A stretch of 7,171 nt of DNA from a bacterium (GTDB lineage: Bacteria > Caldisericota > Caldisericia > B22-G15), in NCBI GenBank assembly GCA_012517755.1, contig JAAYUH010000208.1, positions 1-7,171 on the forward strand. Reading direction: 5' to 3'. The notes below the pieces were generated by a model. The model saw only the letters and a program-made list of their open reading frames with translations. It did not search any database and was not told the origin of the DNA. The position numbers were made by a program, and so were the translations under genes. This document shows, one piece after another, positions 6,024 to 7,171 of this stretch. How positions within the stretch are numbered: position 1 is the first letter of the stretch; the number at the start of each line of letters is the position of its first letter.

Positions 6024-6050
6024 CCTCCTCTTTTTAGTTTATTATATCAA
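6024..6050 (-). promoter_or_regulatory. Extended -10 promoter and RBS of the PsiE-like gene
   Basis: On the minus strand the sequence reads TTGATATAAT (6050-6041), which contains a perfect extended -10, TGnTATAAT. The expected -35 position is poor (TTTCAA), as is common when an extended -10 is present. Transcription would start near 6034, giving a leader of about 15 nt that holds the strong Shine-Dalgarno GAGGAGG (6030-6024). Confidence 0.6.
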
Positions 6051-6077
6051 TTAATAAATTTTCTTGAAATTTAGTTT

Positions 6078-6104
6078 GTGGTAATTTGTGGTAATTTGTG
6101 GTAA
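6078..6104 (+). promoter_or_regulatory. Three MraZ boxes (GTGGTAA direct repeats)
   Basis: GTGGTAA occurs at 6078-6084, 6088-6094 and 6098-6104, an exact 10-bp period with ATT between copies. MraZ proteins are known to bind G-rich direct repeats with about one helical turn per repeat upstream of their own gene (TGGGA-N5 in E. coli, GTG-containing repeats in other bacteria). The position, directly before mraZ, and the period fit an autoregulatory operator. The array ends 10 nt before the mraZ ATG. Confidence 0.85.
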
Positions 6105-6112
6105 AATATAAA
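6102..6112 (+). promoter_or_regulatory. Possible mraZ -10 region, leaderless start
   Basis: TAAAAT (6102-6107) and TATAAA (6107-6112) are the only -10-like hexamers near the start on this strand. Either would place transcription initiation at about 6114-6119, on or next to the ATG at 6115 or the in-frame ATG at 6121. No good -35 is seen; TTGTGG (6086-6091, inside a MraZ box) is 15 bp from TATAAA. If right, the operator covers the core promoter. Confidence 0.4.
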
Positions 6113-6114
6113 AA

Positions 6115-6543
6115 ATGTTTATGGGTTCTTTTTTATACAAAATGGATAATAAAGGTAGAGTAATGATACCTCCTCAATTTAAGCAGGATTTGGGGAAGAA
6201 ATTTATCATTACTCGTGGTTTTGAAAATTGCCTTTTTTTATATTCACTTTCAGAGTGGGAAAGAATCTCAAATGAATTATCCAAAATTCCTTTATCTTCT
6301 AAAGAGTCAAGATATTTTTTAAGAATATGGTTTTCATCTGCTGTTGAAATTGAAACTGATGGATATAGCAGAATATTGATTCCTTCTGATTTCAGAAAAT
6401 TTGCTAATTTGAATAGGGAGATTTATTTCATTGGAGTTTATAATAGGATTGAGTTATGGGATAGTAAAAATTGGGAAAATTATAGAAATTCAAAAGAGAT
6501 TTCTTATGAAGATTCAATTTCAAAAATTCTTGAAGGTAAATGA
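6115..6543 (+). CDS. mraZ: MraZ, transcriptional regulator of the dcw cluster
   Basis: The product has 142 residues, normal for MraZ. It starts MFMG, the hallmark N-terminus, which supports ATG 6115 over the in-frame ATG at 6121. Two SpoVT/AbrB-like half-domains are visible. The first has the DxxxR motif as DNKGR (11-15) followed by VMIPPQF and ITRGFENCLFLY. The second has DGYSR (82-86) then ILIPSDFRKFA and IGVYNRIELWD (107-116), which closely follows the usual IGVxNRIEIW. MraZ forms ring-shaped oligomers that bind direct repeats upstream of its operon and represses mraZ, rsmH and later division genes. The three repeats just upstream are its likely target. No Shine-Dalgarno precedes the gene. 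It overlaps rsmH by one base (TGATG), so the two are probably translationally coupled. Confidence 0.96.
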   Translation: MFMGSFLYKMDNKGRVMIPPQFKQDLGKKFIITRGFENCLFLYSLSEWERISNELSKIPLSSKESRYFLRIWFSSAVEIETDGYSRILIPSDFRKFANLNREIYFIGVYNRIELWDSKNWENYRNSKEISYEDSISKILEGK

Positions 6544-7171
6544 TGGAAATAAAACACACACCTGTTTTACTTAATGAAGTTATCTCATTTATAGATTTTT
6601 CAAAACACAAAGTTTTTCTTGATTTAACAGTTGGAGAGGGTGGCCATAGCGAAGAGATATTGAAAAGAGCAAGAGGCGATTCTATACTTATTGGATTCGA
6701 TCTTGATGAAGAGATTCTTAAAATTGCAGATCAAAGACTCTCAAAATTAAATAAAAAATTCTACCTTTTCAATGAAAATTACAAAGATTTTTATAAGAAA
6801 TTAAAAGAGATAAATATAGAGGGCGCAGATTTTATGCTTCTTGATCTTGGTTTTTCATCATTTCAACTTGAAAATGGGAGAGGTTTCTCTTTTCTTGATG
6901 AAAAAAGTTTGCATATGGGTTATAGTAAACAGATTAGAGGTGCAGATTATTATATAAATAAACTGAGTAAAAATGAACTTGCATATATTTTTGAAGAGTA
7001 TGGTGAGATAAAAGAGAGTGAAAAAATTGCAGAAGAGATTGTAAAATATAGAAAAAATAAAAAAATTGAAACATCAAAGGAGTTAGCAGATATAGTTGAA
7101 AAAGTTATAAAAAGAAAAGGCAAAATTCATCCCGCAACAAAAGTTTTTCAAGCATTGAGAATTTATGTAAA
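6543..7171 (+). CDS. rsmH: RsmH, 16S rRNA C1402 N4-methyltransferase, 3'-partial
   Basis: The first 209 residues are present; the frame is open at the window end, where the family still has about 90-100 residues to go. RsmH uses S-adenosylmethionine to methylate N4 of C1402 in 16S rRNA at the ribosomal P site. Visible motifs are HTPVLLNEV (5-13), the SAM loop LDLTVGEGGHS (26-36), IGFDLDEEIL (50-59), MLLDLGFSSFQLE (98-110), RGFSF (113-117) and HPATKVFQALRI (196-207). The region normally reading LDMRMD is LHMGYS here (123-128), an unusual loss of both aspartates and the arginine. The start overlaps the mraZ stop as TGATG, with AAGG at 6533-6536 six bases upstream. As in most bacteria it is the second gene of the dcw cluster. 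Confidence 0.95.
   Translation, partial: MEIKHTPVLLNEVISFIDFSKHKVFLDLTVGEGGHSEEILKRARGDSILIGFDLDEEILKIADQRLSKLNKKFYLFNENYKDFYKKLKEINIEGADFMLLDLGFSSFQLENGRGFSFLDEKSLHMGYSKQIRGADYYINKLSKNELAYIFEEYGEIKESEKIAEEIVKYRKNKKIETSKELADIVEKVIKRKGKIHPATKVFQALRIYV

Noticed and set aside
6428..6610. Minus-strand 60-codon frame across the mraZ-rsmH junction
   Set aside because: It is fully antisense to two coupled genes, and the overlap leaves no room for its own signals.

Overview
The window looks like chromosomal sequence from a low-GC bacterium (roughly two thirds A+T by eye) with Lys/Glu/Ile-rich proteins and heavy AGA use for arginine. That composition fits an anaerobic and perhaps thermophilic lineage, but composition alone does not prove it. 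DnaK is of the short, monoderm/archaeal-like type without the N-terminal-lobe insert of proteobacterial DnaK. Control by CIRCE and the mraZ-rsmH pair confirm a bacterium. I cannot name the phylum; a deep-branching, mostly uncultured lineage is a reasonable guess.

Layout. (1) Positions 1-1715 hold the 3' part of a large cysteine-rich repeat protein: six domains of about 90 residues, each with eight cysteines in a nearly fixed pattern, then a short hydrophobic/amphipathic tail. It ends in a strong intrinsic terminator. (2) Positions 1716-2142 have no gene. They hold the terminator, a perfect 12-bp inverted repeat, a tandem pair of REP/BIME-like palindromic units offset by exactly 105 bp, and then the promoter and CIRCE operator of the next operon. 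(3) Positions 2143-5589 are a compact heat-shock operon grpE-dnaK-dnaJ, with 1-nt spacing and then a 1-nt overlap, and without hrcA. (4) Positions 5609-6019, on the minus strand, encode a small four-helix membrane protein that looks like the PsiE family and is convergent with dnaJ. (5) From 6078 to the end is the start of the division/cell-wall (dcw) cluster: three GTGGTAA direct repeats with a 10-bp period (likely MraZ boxes), mraZ, and the 5' part of rsmH overlapping mraZ by one base.

How the parts work together. GrpE, DnaK and DnaJ form one ATP-driven chaperone cycle, and a CIRCE element lying just downstream of the predicted transcription start implies repression by an HrcA encoded elsewhere. 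MraZ probably represses its own operon through the three repeats, which also overlap its likely promoter. No Shine-Dalgarno precedes mraZ, so a leaderless mRNA is possible.

The least familiar element is the cysteine-rich repeat protein. Its domains look like a disulfide- or metal-stabilised variant of the transthyretin-like (CnaB / carboxypeptidase-regulatory-like) beta-sandwich, and I do not recognise the exact family. Other points worth checking are an altered DnaK interdomain linker, a degraded DMRMD motif in RsmH, and the REP-like array.
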